Source: Chara braunii (taxonomy: Eukaryota > Streptophyta > Charophyceae > Charales > Characeae). From it: a DNA stretch of 40,808 nucleotides. The stretch lies in contig BFEA01000070.1 in NCBI GenBank assembly GCA_003427395.1, forward strand, positions 1,259,347 through 1,300,154, written 5' to 3'. Of the stretch, positions 10,350 to 21,179 are shown in pieces (the first letter of the stretch is position 1; each line of letters opens with the position of its first letter). The position numbers were made by a program, and so were the translations under genes. The notes under the pieces are model-generated. The model did no database searches and had not been told where the DNA came from. It saw nothing but the letters and a program-made list of their open reading frames with translations.

Positions 10350-11340
10350 CCTTCTCTCCTAGGAAAGTGTACTATCCAGACCACTTCATGGATCATTATG
10401 GAACATTGAGCATGTTCCAAAATGCAAAGGACAAATAGAACACTCTGCCTCATCAGAGCACCGTTGTTAGTGATATTAGGAAGTTGTGGAATGCGTCCGA
10501 CTGTCCTGAAGCCGAAGGCGGACAGGGAGCTGATGTCAAAAATGCAGAGTATAGGAAGTTCGTTGGGAAGATTCTTAGAGTGACTATTATTGATCATTAC
10601 ATTAGTATGTCACTCGGTCAGTGGAGTTCAGAATCGTCCGACTTCCGTGGTCCATAGATGATTTTAGCTAGGTCGTCGTACGACGTATTTAACAAGGTAG
10701 AGCAGGTATATGCTGCTTGGAAGACGGACAACTGCCTGAGAGAGATGTTGTGAAGCCTGTCACCAAACAAGGTGAAGCGGGAAAAACACAAAGGTCAGGT
10801 CCCGGTTTCGAGGTGAAGGGTGTATTTGGGGTTCCTGTGCATTGGATTCCAGGTACAAAAGGACCTGGTTTCCTTTATTCCAGTGCATCATCCGGATGTC
10901 AGATCGTGGAAATCACTTTCCACATCAGGGAGGCGTGAACGGCGACAGATATTGTGTGATATCCTAGGAGGTGCAGTTATCTTGGCTCCAGAGCAAAGCA
11001 AAGCTGCAAAAGATCTTGGGCTACATTCCATGGAGACGTATGTTGAAGTCGTGAAAACAGAGAGGGCAATATTACGAATGTTTCATTAATTCGTCTTCAT
11101 TTCAGACCCAACCAAGAAATCGTCGGATTGGAAGGACCCTTTCTTCACGGACTTGGCTGATTTACCGCGGTTAGGGCCTTACTTATGAGAGATGGGTTGA
11201 TATGAGGAAGCATTTCAAAGATTTGTCTTGGATAAAGTCGTTCTCGCCAATACTGGGAGGCGAAGATGAAAAAGGCGAACAAAGTTTTGAAAAAACTAGA
11301 ACTCTCGTCGGAAAGCGGCTCCAATAGTTCGAGCATTTTG
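10350..11340 (+). pseudogene. Decayed coding region, unknown
   Basis: Protein-like stretches appear in shifting plus-strand frames. One lies around 10390-10660 (containing SDIRKLWNASDCPEAEGG and KFVGKILRVTIIDHYISM). Others lie at 10690-10935, 10940-11089 (RQILCDILGGAVILAPEQ) and 11105-11320 (DWKDPFFTDLADLPRLGPYL). Stops and frame changes separate them. Composition and spacing suggest one former gene with lesions or unrecognised introns. I recognise no family. Confidence 0.3.
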
Positions 11341-11619
11341 TGGAGAAGTTGTTGCACATGTCAGTAATGCGAGGATCAGAGAGAATTTGCTTATCAGGAC
11401 AAGCGAAATACATACACTTTCAAAAACAGGACGTTAAATCTATTTTTGTATTTTTTCAATGAGATCCTAGTGATGTATCTGATGTCGTGAATAGTAAAGA
11501 GATCTATAGGGTCATTCGGCGTCTGACATGCTACATCTCGATGCTTGATTTGTGTCATCCAACTCAAATAAGCAAGTGAACGGAGCCGTTTTTTTTTTTA
11601 GCTCTAGAAGTTTATGCGA

Positions 11620-12831
11620 ATGGTGGGAGGGGAACCTGAATATTGGACAATGTTATGCTTCATTCCTCGCTTTTGTGAGCTCCCTTTTTTCAAACGCGTG
11701 GTAATTTGGGATATTCACATGTCAGTCGTAAAGTGGACTCGATAACAAAAACAGAAGGTGCGGCATCCCTACAAGGTTGCAAATTTATCGATGAAGGGTA
11801 CAAACAGTATGATCGTGATTATGTACTCTAATTAATATAATTCTGTTGTTCGAAGATATCCAACCAGCGGAGCCATCTTCCAGTTCTCGAGCAACTGACA
11901 TTTTCACACTTGCTCGGCGAGAGCGAAAGTCAAAGATGTTGACGGATGTAGTGGAAAAGAACTTTCTCCCAATGAAATAGAAAATTGAAGGTATGGAGTC
12001 GAAAGAGAAAGTCGTGTACAAAGGAATGGAGAGGGAGCCAAACGCAATGGTAGGGACGTTGGAGCACTTCTGTCCAACAGATGAAGCTATTGTGTTTTTG
12101 GGAAAGGGTCATGCAACAGTTGTGTGGGAGCTGTTGAAAACTCATCGCCATTGCATAGTGTTAGAAGGCGAGGATACGAAGTTTGACTTCCTTGTGCAAT
12201 TCATAAACAAGATGGTCGGCACTCGAGATTATTATGCAAAATTCATAAAGCCGCCATCTCGTTATGACAAAGCTCACGATTTTGTACACAAAGTGGGTCA
12301 ATATATGCCGAACATCTGGGAGTTCCTATTCGAGAGGCGGCCAGATAACAAAAAAGATCGCTTATACGTTGCACACAGACGAAAAGTTGAGGTCCTTCTA
12401 CGAGGTTATCAAAGTCGCTTCAGATAAAAAGATTGCATTCCTCGACCAATTGGAAATCATGTACTTTGATCAACAAATTGGTGTTTTCACGCTCGCCATC
12501 TATACTACTTCCTTTCCAAATGGGGAACAGTTCGACGCTGATGACTCAAAAGAAGAACGTGTCGATGGTACTTTGCAAGCGGTCATGGCGAATGAAAGGC
12601 AAAAGATAAATTTCTCTGAAGATGGTTGTGGCAGGGTCATCATTAGGGGATCCTTCAATCGGAACTTCTTGTATCGTGCTAAACGGTGTGCCAGCACCTC
12701 AAGGAATGATTACACCTCTTGACATTAAGACCACTTTTGCAACAGGAGTGTCTTCATCTGGAGGATTGATGTCTGATCAAGCATTGACCTTGAAAACTTT
12801 GTTCGGTAATAAAGTGCCCCCCAGTTATTAG
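11620..12831 (+). pseudogene. Decayed gene with tentative methyltransferase-like segment
   Basis: Coding-like sequence passes through several frames. Around 11632-11730 it encodes PEYWTMLCFIPRFCELPFFK. At 11993-12427 it is an uninterrupted 144-codon frame, followed by a different frame to 12722 and a third to 12831. The segment at about 12072-12216 (DEAIVFLGKGHATVVWELL, then HRHCIVLEGE) has the order of the SAM-binding half of N4/N6 DNA methyltransferases: a short FxGxG-like turn, a helix, then a strand ending in an acidic residue. I see no catalytic DPPY-type motif, so this is only a fold-level suggestion. Position and state match the decayed pieces on either side. Confidence 0.3.
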
Positions 12832-13632
12832 CGAATTCAGAGCGTTTCCTTCGTTCTCAGACCACACAACCTCAACCTTCAGAGGCTTTGGAGTTTGAGA
12901 TTGGGGATAAGATCCCTGCGGGCATCGCCAAATTGGTAGAGACGTAGGTGTGTTTGAATCGGCACCATGAAGTAAAAAATTGGTAAAACCTTCTTGTTAT
13001 TAATGTTTATTCACATTCATGTTGTTTAAGCGAATTTTTAATAGTATGAAATTGAACGTCACTCATATTACTTGTCACTATTGGTCATGATTGTAGTCTT
13101 TACGTTGATGAACGTGCAAGCCTGCGTAAAGGACTGTGGAAAGCGCCTCGTATGCACTCGCAAAGGAACAGTGACAAAAATATTATACGTCGTGGTTTGC
13201 AAGCCTTGCCGACGCTGCCGTTGTTGCCCAAAAAAGTTAGAAGACGCATCGAACATGTGACGATCCCGTTTGTGAAGCCAACTGCCCTAAGGATGTTTAA
13301 AGTTGTAGGAAAAGACACCAAACAAGGGAGAAAATTGCACCGTGAAGGTTGCACGTTGTCTATGTGGAAAGCAGCAGCGACAGCGAAGTAGGCAAACAAG
13401 CATCGTCATGAACTCGTGTTCGCTGCATGTATCGATTTTCGGAAAGGCATCACTTGTACAGAAGTCTTAGACATACCGTTGTTGTTTACGTGTGTGTTTG
13501 TATGCAGTGACTGACCCGTCGTTCATGATTCTTATAGCAACAGTACGCCTCAGCGAGGTCGAGATGCAAGGACAGTGATAAATAGTGAAGATAGAGGAAT
13601 ACGACATCATTGTTTACAAGGGTGATTGAAAG
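12832..13632 (+). pseudogene. Basic, Cys-rich coding remnants
   Basis: Two overlapping frames at 13072-13260 and 13152-13391 are Lys/Arg-rich, and one has clustered cysteines (KPCRRCRCC). Neither has a recognised domain and only one of them can be real. The rest of the stretch shows nothing supportable. It lies between the methyltransferase-like and Ulp1-like pieces and is probably part of the same decayed element. Confidence 0.2.
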
Positions 13633-14303
13633 GTGGAAAAAAAAAACATCATGATCATCATCGAAGCTAAAGGATGGTTGAATGACGAAGCCGTGAATTT
13701 GTATCCGCTAACCATCCAGATCGACAACGACAATGTCAGACAAAGTTCGATGTTCAGAGAAGAGATTAGAGACGAGAGTCCTAATGAAATTCCATCTGTG
13801 TATATTTTATATTTTGTTTTGTATGTCAGATTGACATCTGCAGTGTCAATAAAAATTGCTTACTGTGAGGGAATAAAGTGGGTTAGAGGAAAAAATATTT
13901 TTGATTTCAACTTTGTACTTATTTTTCTTAACTTTAAGAATCACTTGGTTTTGGCATGTGTAAGAATAGACGGTCGCAAATGTGAATTTCGCCTTGTGGA
14001 TCTCTCCGTCGCGCTGACCGCCTCGCATCGCGTGAACTATTAGCCGCGTTCTTTAGAATGACGTTCGAACGTCAAAATCTTCATGAAAAATACCATGTGG
14101 ACGACATTACAACATCTTTCGACACATTGCTTGACGGGGTGCCTGTCCAACAGGATGATTGTAGTTGTGGTGTTTTTATATTAGGTTTTGCATCTTTGCT
14201 ATCGAAAGGTCACTTTCATCCATTCAAATTATTGCAAGACAACATCCCGCATATGAGGCATAGAATCACATTCGACATTTTCTTGATGGTCGAGCGTGAG
14301 TGA
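13633..14303 (+). pseudogene. Ulp1-like C48 cysteine protease, frameshifted
   Basis: Ulp1/SENP-family (peptidase C48) proteases cleave ubiquitin-like proteins. Related domains are carried by several plant DNA transposons. The hallmarks occur in order: GWLNDEAVNLY at about 13672, matching the WLND signature; the catalytic His in NHLVLACVRID (CAC, 13942-13944); the Asp in RLVDLS (about 13999); the oxyanion Gln in VQQDD; and the nucleophile in DCSCGVF (TGT, 14166-14168). The His/Asp part ends in a different frame (stop near 14041) from the Cys part (14058-14303). The frame changes near 14003-14007, which makes this copy defective unless an intron lies there. The spacing between His, Asp and Cys is normal for the family. 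Given the decayed neighbours it is more likely transposon cargo than a cellular deSUMOylase. Confidence 0.6.
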
Positions 14304-14329
14304 ACATTCCACATATGCAGCTTATGATA

Positions 14330-14481
14330 TCATTGAACACTTTGTTCATAGTTATGAATAGTTTCAATGGTTGATATGCGTCATTCAACACTTTGTTGAT
14401 GGCTGAGAATAGTTTCAATGGTTGGTATGTGTCATTGAACATTTTTTTTACGCTTAATAATAGTTTCAATGATTGGTATTG
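14330..14481. repeat. Three tandem copies of a 51 bp repeat
   Basis: Units begin at about 14330, 14381 and 14432. Each starts TCATT(G/C)AACA and contains AATAGTTTCAATG, with a few differences per copy. They start just after the Ulp1-like frame. Confidence 0.8.
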
Positions 14482-16747
14482 CTTTCCACAATTTCAAAAC
14501 GTTATTAACATAAGATTCGTGAAAAGCCAAAAAAAAAAAACGTTGGGTTTGGACAAAATTTATTGAAGATTCTAAAAGTACAGTATTTAGGCCTCTTGTA
14601 AGAGCAAGATTCCACGTGAAGTAAAATAACTTCAATAAAAAGACGATTTTTTAGAACCACTATACGTAGCGAGAAAAAAACATGTTTGTTCATAAAAAAT
14701 CACTAATAAGCGAAACCTCATTTATTAAGGAATAAAAATATGCAGTTTTTTATTGTCTTAAAAGATCGTGTGTATACTCTTATAGGTCATGTAGCATGGT
14801 GAACGTGTTCGAAGGTTTCGTGAGCAGATTGACATGTTATTTTGTTTGTGACTACGTTCCCCTTACATATTCTCACTTTTATGGACAACCTTTTCTTTTT
14901 TTTTTATAGATTTTTTTTTTTTTTTTCGGATTTTTTTTTAACTTGCATTTGAGTAATAATTTGAGGATGCATTTGAGGCAAAAGTTGTTTGTGTTATTAT
15001 TTTATATTTCATATATATTTTTAGAACGTTTCTACTGTTAGATTCAAAATTGCTTTATAAGAATTTATACTGTTGAAAGCGACGTATAGTTATATACGTC
15101 AGTATTCACTAAAACTATTTTTTTTACAGCTTTCGAGTTCGCGCTACAATTTTTTTTATTGGAACTCTGTTGTTTGCCGGTCTGTTGGACATCACTTAGT
15201 CCTATAACAAGACTTTTGCTAGAAAGGGTTTTACGACACATTTTTAAGATCGCTTCACTTTTAGTTCAGTTTTTTGTCTCGCCTTTCAAGAAAGGATTAA
15301 AGACGTCATTCTTTTTTTTTTAAATACAACTGTTTCACTTCCACGACTTCACTCTATACAAAATGTTGGGTTTTATAGGTTTTGTTGGGTTTTTACGAAT
15401 CCTTTATTTATTGTATAATGATGTATTTCTTAAACTTTTCAATGCTAAGCTTTCACCATTTCGTCTTGTTTCATAGTTGTTTTGTTTTTTTTCTCCTCTC
15501 TTATGTGTTATTTTACACTTAAAAGAAAAAGTGAACATGAAAATAATTTCACTTTTAACGAAAACACCGTTGGTGTCAAGTGAGCAAATATTGTAAGTCA
15601 GCTCCATAAAGGTTTTCATAGTGACAACACGTAAGGCCTTAGCATGACAACTTTTTAGTGACAAACACATAAAATTTTCATAGTTAGGGTTTACTTATTG
15701 CAACCGTGCAAGTCACTATTAACTCTTTGTCTAAAAAATGAGTTATAAATCTGCGCCTAATTGAAAGTTACTCAAGTTGTAAGGTAGGGTAAATACGAAG
15801 TAACAGGTCAAATTCCCTAAGCGACGGTTCGCTACCAACCAACGATTTGAGCATTACTGTGTGTTATTCTCAATGCTGTAGGGATTAAGCAATGCCTTAC
15901 GTTGACTTTCCTTTGGCACAAAAATAAAAAATCGCTATGTGTAAAATGATAGTTTGGCGTTGATATAGCAACTCTTTAGGTGAAGGTAAGGTATGCTTTG
16001 TGAAACTTGAAGTTGTTATGTTATAAAGGGTCGCGAGAGTGGCACCGCTACTTATAAGCTAACAATACTTCATTTCATGTATGGTGCGACTAGGCCTCAT
16101 TTAGACATTATTGTGCATATGGGTTGATGCACCCGAAAAAGCAGTGCAACAATGATAAATAAATTATAATAGAATTGTTTAGATCTTCCCGTCTATGTCC
16201 ATAACTATTGGTAAAGAGGTCGTGAGGTTGAATTATTATAAAATGCTACAATTACAAGTTAGTGGTTACCCTTTTTTAAAAAGGAAAAATGAGATCAATA
16301 CCCTATTTCAAAATGATTTTTTATTTTTGCCTATCTTCATACCCCAACTTGCATCCATACCCAAACTTTGTCGAACTTGAGGTATTTCGCAGCCCTAAGG
16401 ATGATGTATAGTAATTTTTGAAGTCCGTATCCAGGTATTGTATTTTTAATGGCGGGCGACAAGCGAGCAAGGGAGTTCCATCGAGGTAAGAATTGTTGGG
16501 GGACCGGTCCTTGCCGATTTTGGAGGACTAACAACTAATTCTTATAGAACCCGTACTTGAAAGAAACAAACGACATATCCTCGTTCTAAAGGGGCCCCCC
16601 AAAAAAACTTGTAAGGAGTGAATGAGAGACAACTTTGATGATCTTTTGTTCTCAGAACAATTTTAAAAAATCTGAAATTTTTGAGAATTCGTAGCTTAGG
16701 TCGTGTGACATTTTCGAAAAGAATATCAGAAAAAATTCCAAACATCA
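14482..16747. other. A/T-rich stretch without recognised genes
   Basis: Rich in T-runs (about 14890-14940, 15310) and stops in all frames. Open frames of 60-90 codons show no domain. No tRNA, rRNA or defined repeat was found. Confidence 0.5.
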
Positions 16748-16799
16748 TTAAACCACCAGTACTTGGCCCAACTATCGGTGTGGGCCAACGACCTGTACT

Positions 16800-17439
16800 T
16801 GACATTACGACTTGTCGGACTCAGTTTGAAATATGTAGAAGGGTGTGCTGTTAGCTTGTAGGTTTCTATCTGTGTGGGCCATCGTAGCGCAGTCCTGTAA
16901 TGGAATGGTTTGCTGTGTTTTGATGTGTTGTATTTCAGCTAAGTAGAAGCTACCATTGGATTGGCCTGAAGTAGCTTGGATTTGCCCCGGTAGTAGTCAG
17001 AGATCAAGTTGCAAGGGTCTGCTGACATTAGGACTTGTCATACTCAGGTTGAAATATGTAGAAGGGTTTGGGTCTGTGGACTTCGGGTTGTGATGTTTCT
17101 TTTTTTCAAGTTTTAGCGAAAGGGTTAGCCTTTGTCCACTTGGAGAAGGCCTAACCGGTACCTTTTGCATCCTATAAGTACATAGCTATCAGTTTGGTTT
17201 GACCTCTTGGGTTCCTTCGGTGACGGCGACCTGTGACGACGGCCGACCGTCACCAAGGGTGGTTGGCGGTATGACGGTGGTTCTTGGGTGCGTTGGTTTG
17301 CGAAGTGGAAACCTACGGGTTACGCTACTATGTTGTGTCTACGTATCACTTCGGTGACTGTGTGCATATACCCATTGTGTATCTGCACTTTATTGTGTAT
17401 TTGCACTTTGTGAATATTTGTCTCGAACTGTCAACACCA
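16800..17439 (+). repeat. Upstream LTR-like direct repeat of the Penelope element
   Basis: About 640 bp that aligns closely with 21357-21996. Shared blocks include TGACATTACGACTT, TTGCATCCTATAAGTAC, CGACGGCCGACCGTCACCAA and the TTGTGTATTTGCACTTTGTG end. Such pseudo-LTRs arise in Penelope elements from tandem insertion or circular templates. Differences of several percent suggest the insertion is not recent. Confidence 0.8.
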
Positions 17440-17640
17440 TCTGATCGCATACGTGAACTCACCTGGGGAATCCTACCGGGTTTGAAGTGAGCGTCATTAT
17501 CCATGTACCACTTGTTTTTAGGTGGCGCACAAGAGTTTTGCGTTGTGGTTTGACGGGGAGTTGACCTGTGCGAGGCGAACTAGGAAGACGAGGGAGGTTG
17601 TACCTACATCATGTGAAGAAGACGGAATACCAGGAGACCG

Positions 17641-18912
17641 AAGATGTCTGGCGCCGACCGAAGAGATCCTCGGGATTGAGGCTCGGATTGGCGTGATGAT
17701 AGAGAACGAAGTTCGGACCAGCGTGATGACAAGGAATGGAGACCGCATCGGCCTCCCGTAACGTGCTTCAACTGCAATGAATAAGGGCACTATGCTAATC
17801 AGTGTCCCCTTCGTGAGCGGCGGCAGCTTCCATGTCGCCCTTCCACGTCCTCCGACTCCCGAAGATCTCGATTTCCACGAAGATACGAGTCGAGAAGGGA
17901 ACACTCACCAAGGAAGGAGTCTGAACTACGTGAGAAGGTGGCCGAACTCTCCAAAGGCGTTGCCTCGATCAAAGAGCACTTCGATGTGGTACAAGCTAAG
18001 AAAGATGAGAAAGCTCGACGCAAGATGGAAAGGGAGAAGGAGAAGGAGGAGGAGAAGCGGAGACTGGAGGAGGAAGAAGCTATGAGAGCTCAAGAAGAGG
18101 CATGTTGGGAAGCAAAGCTACGTAAGAAGGAGAAAAAGGCAAAGCAGGAGGCTGCACTACGAGCGGAGATGAAGAAGGATGTGACAGTACATGCGGCGTT
18201 GCTTATGAGCGAGATCAAGGATGACTGGATTAATCAATGGAAGACATCCGTGCTGCCGGCTTTAGCTGAAAGAACGGGCGATGTGAGAGGAAAGAAAAAG
18301 GTAGTGTACCATTCAGCAGAGGAGAGTGATCCTAACTACAACAATAGTGATAGCGAGACTAGCGTCACACAGGAGTTGAGTGCGGAAACCCGCCGCTTGC
18401 GTATCAGCGAAAAGAGGAAGCGGGGCGAGGAAGCTAGGCTGGTGAACAACCCACCCATGGAGTTACCACCAAAGAGAACTCCTCAGCGGTTGGGTATTAA
18501 GACGGGTAAAGCGGATCTTCGTACGACACGGGCAAGATCGAAGCGAGGGGTACGGACCCCGATCCCGACGAAGAGGAAGACCCCGGTCAAGACCTCGCTA
18601 ACGAAGTTGGTGAAGTCAGGACAGATGAAGTCTCCACTGAGTGGGAGAATCACCCCTGCCGAACGTGCCTTGGCTCGCCTGCGGTATCGGGACTCGATTA
18701 TGCATGAGTTGAAAGATTGTAATGATGATGAGCTTCAGCGTTACTGTAAAGATAAAGGTATCCTGTATGTGGGGAAGGTCGACGCGATCTTTGATCTCGC
18801 CGAACATCAGGCTCAACAACAATACGCAGCCGCCTCACCTCAGACGGAAGTGGTCCGAATCGCGGATTCGACCGATGTGAGGGATGAAGACTCCGCTGAT
18901 ACGCAGGGGTGA
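17641..18912 (+). pseudogene. Penelope-element ORF1: zinc knuckle, coiled coil, SAP-like end
   Basis: Read in one frame, an Arg/Asp-rich stretch leads to CFNCNE-stop-GHYANQCP, a CX2CX4HX4C zinc knuckle (from 17764) interrupted by TAA at 17782-17784. An earlier TGA is at about 17677. From 17785 the frame is open for 375 codons to the TGA at 18910-18912. About 17985-18180 encodes a highly charged Glu/Lys/Arg coiled coil, followed by a basic Ser/Thr/Lys/Pro-rich stretch. A final ordered segment contains DDELQRYCKDKGILYVGKVD, which resembles a SAP DNA-binding helix pair. The zinc knuckle and coiled coil suggest an RNA-binding Gag-like partner for the RT. The GIY-YIG frame follows in the same phase after 84 bp, so the two may once have been one polyprotein. 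Confidence 0.6.
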
Positions 18913-18996
18913 TGTGATGTCACTCCAACAGGTTGGTTTGATTTTTGCAGGTATCTCACTAGCGTATGATGCTCTCAGGTTTATACTAATCGGAAT

Positions 18997-19440
18997 GTGG
19001 AGTTGCTACTTCGTTTGGTTATGGTCCTGCTGATGTTGATGAAAAAGGTCAAATGGTTGAGCAAGTATGAAGAGACGTGGATAAGATTGTATGCTACTTA
19101 CGGTATTAAGTTTTTGAATCTGACCGGTGTAGTGTACGTAGTCGTTTCTCCTTATTGTAAACTATGCTATGTGGGTAAAACGACACGTACAGTCGACGTT
19201 AGGCGGCGTGAACATCTGTATGCAGTTCGAAAACGTACGCAGTCTCATTTTTATAGATGAATTTCCTCCTTTGGGACCGGTAACTACGTTCTCCTCCCTG
19301 TAGATACCTTTGGAGGGAAAGACTTGAGTAAGTTGGAGGAATTATATATAAGTAGATGATCCCCGTTCCTTAATACCGTAGGAAGTAAGCACACGAAGAA
19401 ATCCGCTAAGAGGAAACCTGGACGCAAAGAGCCGAGATGT
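18997..19440 (+). pseudogene. GIY-YIG endonuclease of the Penelope element
   Basis: This nuclease would nick the target to prime reverse transcription. GVVYVVV (GIY equivalent, about 19126) is followed by SPYCKLCYVGKTTR. The CKLC pair (19156-19167) lies directly before YVG (YIG equivalent), the zinc-finger arrangement of the Chlamys/Naiad group. The Arg/His-rich helix VDVRRREHLYAVRKRT and a second His in SHFYR follow, giving a possible CCHH set. The frame is interrupted by TGA at 19258-19260, but the same phase continues with KLEELYIS, supplying the family's conserved Glu. A further TGA at about 19360 and SPFLNT then KRKPGRKEP follow. It lies between ORF1 and the RT. Two stops make it non-functional. 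Confidence 0.7.
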
Positions 19441-19754
19441 TGCACAACCATAGAGTGGCATCGACTCATGGTGTGCTTACCTGTGATTGTGCAGGTTCTA
19501 ATTTTTCGCGTGTGAATGGGCACGTGCTATTCCGCCTGAGTGAGGTTGGATGTGCACCCACTTTTGGTTAACTCTAACAACACCCGAGAGTTGGATGTGA
19601 AGACAGACAACGACTTTTGCGATAAGAATTGAGTTCGGGTTTCGAACGTGGAGGAATACGCGGGGCTACATCCCGGACAACTCTGACTTTGACTTATCGG
19701 CTTGTATCTCTGTACGTGATGTTCAGTCCTCTTGTGTATCAGTAGTTGAGGTAT
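19441..19754 (+). other. Linker between GIY-YIG and RT (decayed)
   Basis: Contains a frame reading VLTCDCAG then GHVLFRLS (about 19470-19540). The same VLTCxCAG...GHVxFRLS pattern recurs at about 35046 in the second Penelope fragment, so this was coding and is now shifted out of frame from the nuclease. Confidence 0.5.
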
Positions 19755-21100
19755 ATGCCCTGAAGGATCACCTAAAAGGGTTGGTGATCGCCCCGGTGGA
19801 TCGGAATTCAGGGGAATCGGTGGCCATGTGTCCAGGCACATATTTTGATGCTATGATGACGACTTTTGTGTGTAATCCCGGGTATCGAATCGTGAAGTAC
19901 TCGGAGACACAAGCATTGCGGGAGTTACGGGAAGATGTGCAATGCCAGGGTTTGGGTAAGCTGGTGCATTGGGAGGGGAATGGAACGTTCGGCTCAGCAT
20001 ATGTGATTCCAAAACAGAAGGACTTTAGTAGGTTTAGACTGATTTGTCCTTCGTTCAAGGAACCAATGGTTCGAACAACACGCCTGATGAGTAAGGCTTT
20101 GAATCACTTGCTGTACAAATTACCGAGGAATTGACATTTTAACCTGCATTTTGTTTCTGATCTCACGAACCGTTTGGAAGTCTTGAATAGTAAGCTAAGC
20201 CGGTTAGATGGTGAACGTACAATCAATTCTTATTCCTTCGATGTGAAGGAAATGTTCAACAAGCTTCCTTATAAGGTATTGTTGAGAGCCATAGACTGGG
20301 TTATTGAGCACCAATGTTCAAAGGGTTTTGAGTTTGTGAGAGTTAATACTCGGGGGAAAGGGGCTTCTTTCGGAGTCACGACGGGAGCAGACCATTGAAA
20401 ATTTTTACACTTGTCGGACATTAGGAAGTTTGTACACTTGAAAGTGGAACATACATTTTGCTTTGCCACTGGTGTCCTTTTGAAACAGGTTGTTGGAGTA
20501 CCCATGGGTAAGAGCACGAGTCCACATATAGCCTGTATCATGTGTGCCTTTTCCGAGTATCAAATGACCTGTATGCTAGGACCCGCCAATCGCTGTTTTG
20601 GTGCCCTGGGGCTAATTGATGACGTCCTGCTTGTAATTTCGAGCAAAGATGAAGTAATGAGGCAGACGATCTTCGAAGCCCTTACCCAATGTTATCCAAG
20701 AGACCTGACCCTGAAGAGGACAGATGACGGGATAGGAATCCTGAAATTTCTTGGTTGTCAGATCAGAACGGAGCAAGTTTTTCCGTTTATTAGGAGCATA
20801 CAACTCTCTCGAAATGAGGATAGGATTTGGACCGAAGACAGACTGCTGATACAAAATGGGCAATCATTCCACTCCTGGGGGAGTAAGAAATAAAAGAGTG
20901 CGGTTATCAGTGGTCATTTGAGTAGGATTAATCAGAACACTTCCATTCGAGCCGAGATTTTAGGTAAGGTACTGGGTTTGCAACAAGCGCTCTTGAAGAA
21001 GGATTTCCCTGAAAGGTTTGTCAACACGGTGTTTCGCCGATTCGACGGTCGTCGTGATGAACTGTGGCGAAGAACGATGGACTTCGTATATGATAGATAG
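19755..21100 (+). pseudogene. Penelope-type reverse transcriptase
   Basis: One frame carries the RT core from about 19760 to 21100, broken by three stops. It opens with GLVIAPVDRNSGESVAM and FRLICPSFKEP, then FDVKEMFNKLP (catalytic Asp region, about 20238), VNTRGKGASFG, VVGVPMGKSTSPHIACIM (about 20490) and LIDDVLLV, the xDD catalytic pair (about 20613). A thumb-like end has SIRAEILGKVLGLQQALLKK. TGA stops at 20132-20134 and 20396-20398 replace Trp codons that are intact in the fragment at 35.8-36.1 kb. A TAA follows at about 20891. All catalytic motifs survive, so decay is moderate. Confidence 0.8.
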
Positions 21101-21179
21101 CGAGTTTGATGCGTGGAGGACCCGAACAGGGTCGTTTGTGGTTTTGGCAGTAAATTTCTGGAAGGATTGGAACAGGGTT

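Noticed and set aside
19258-20398. TGA read as tryptophan (alternative genetic code)
   Set aside because: BTAF1 uses TGG for Trp and ends at TGA with complete domains. The TGA codons occur only in a decayed element that also has TAA stops.
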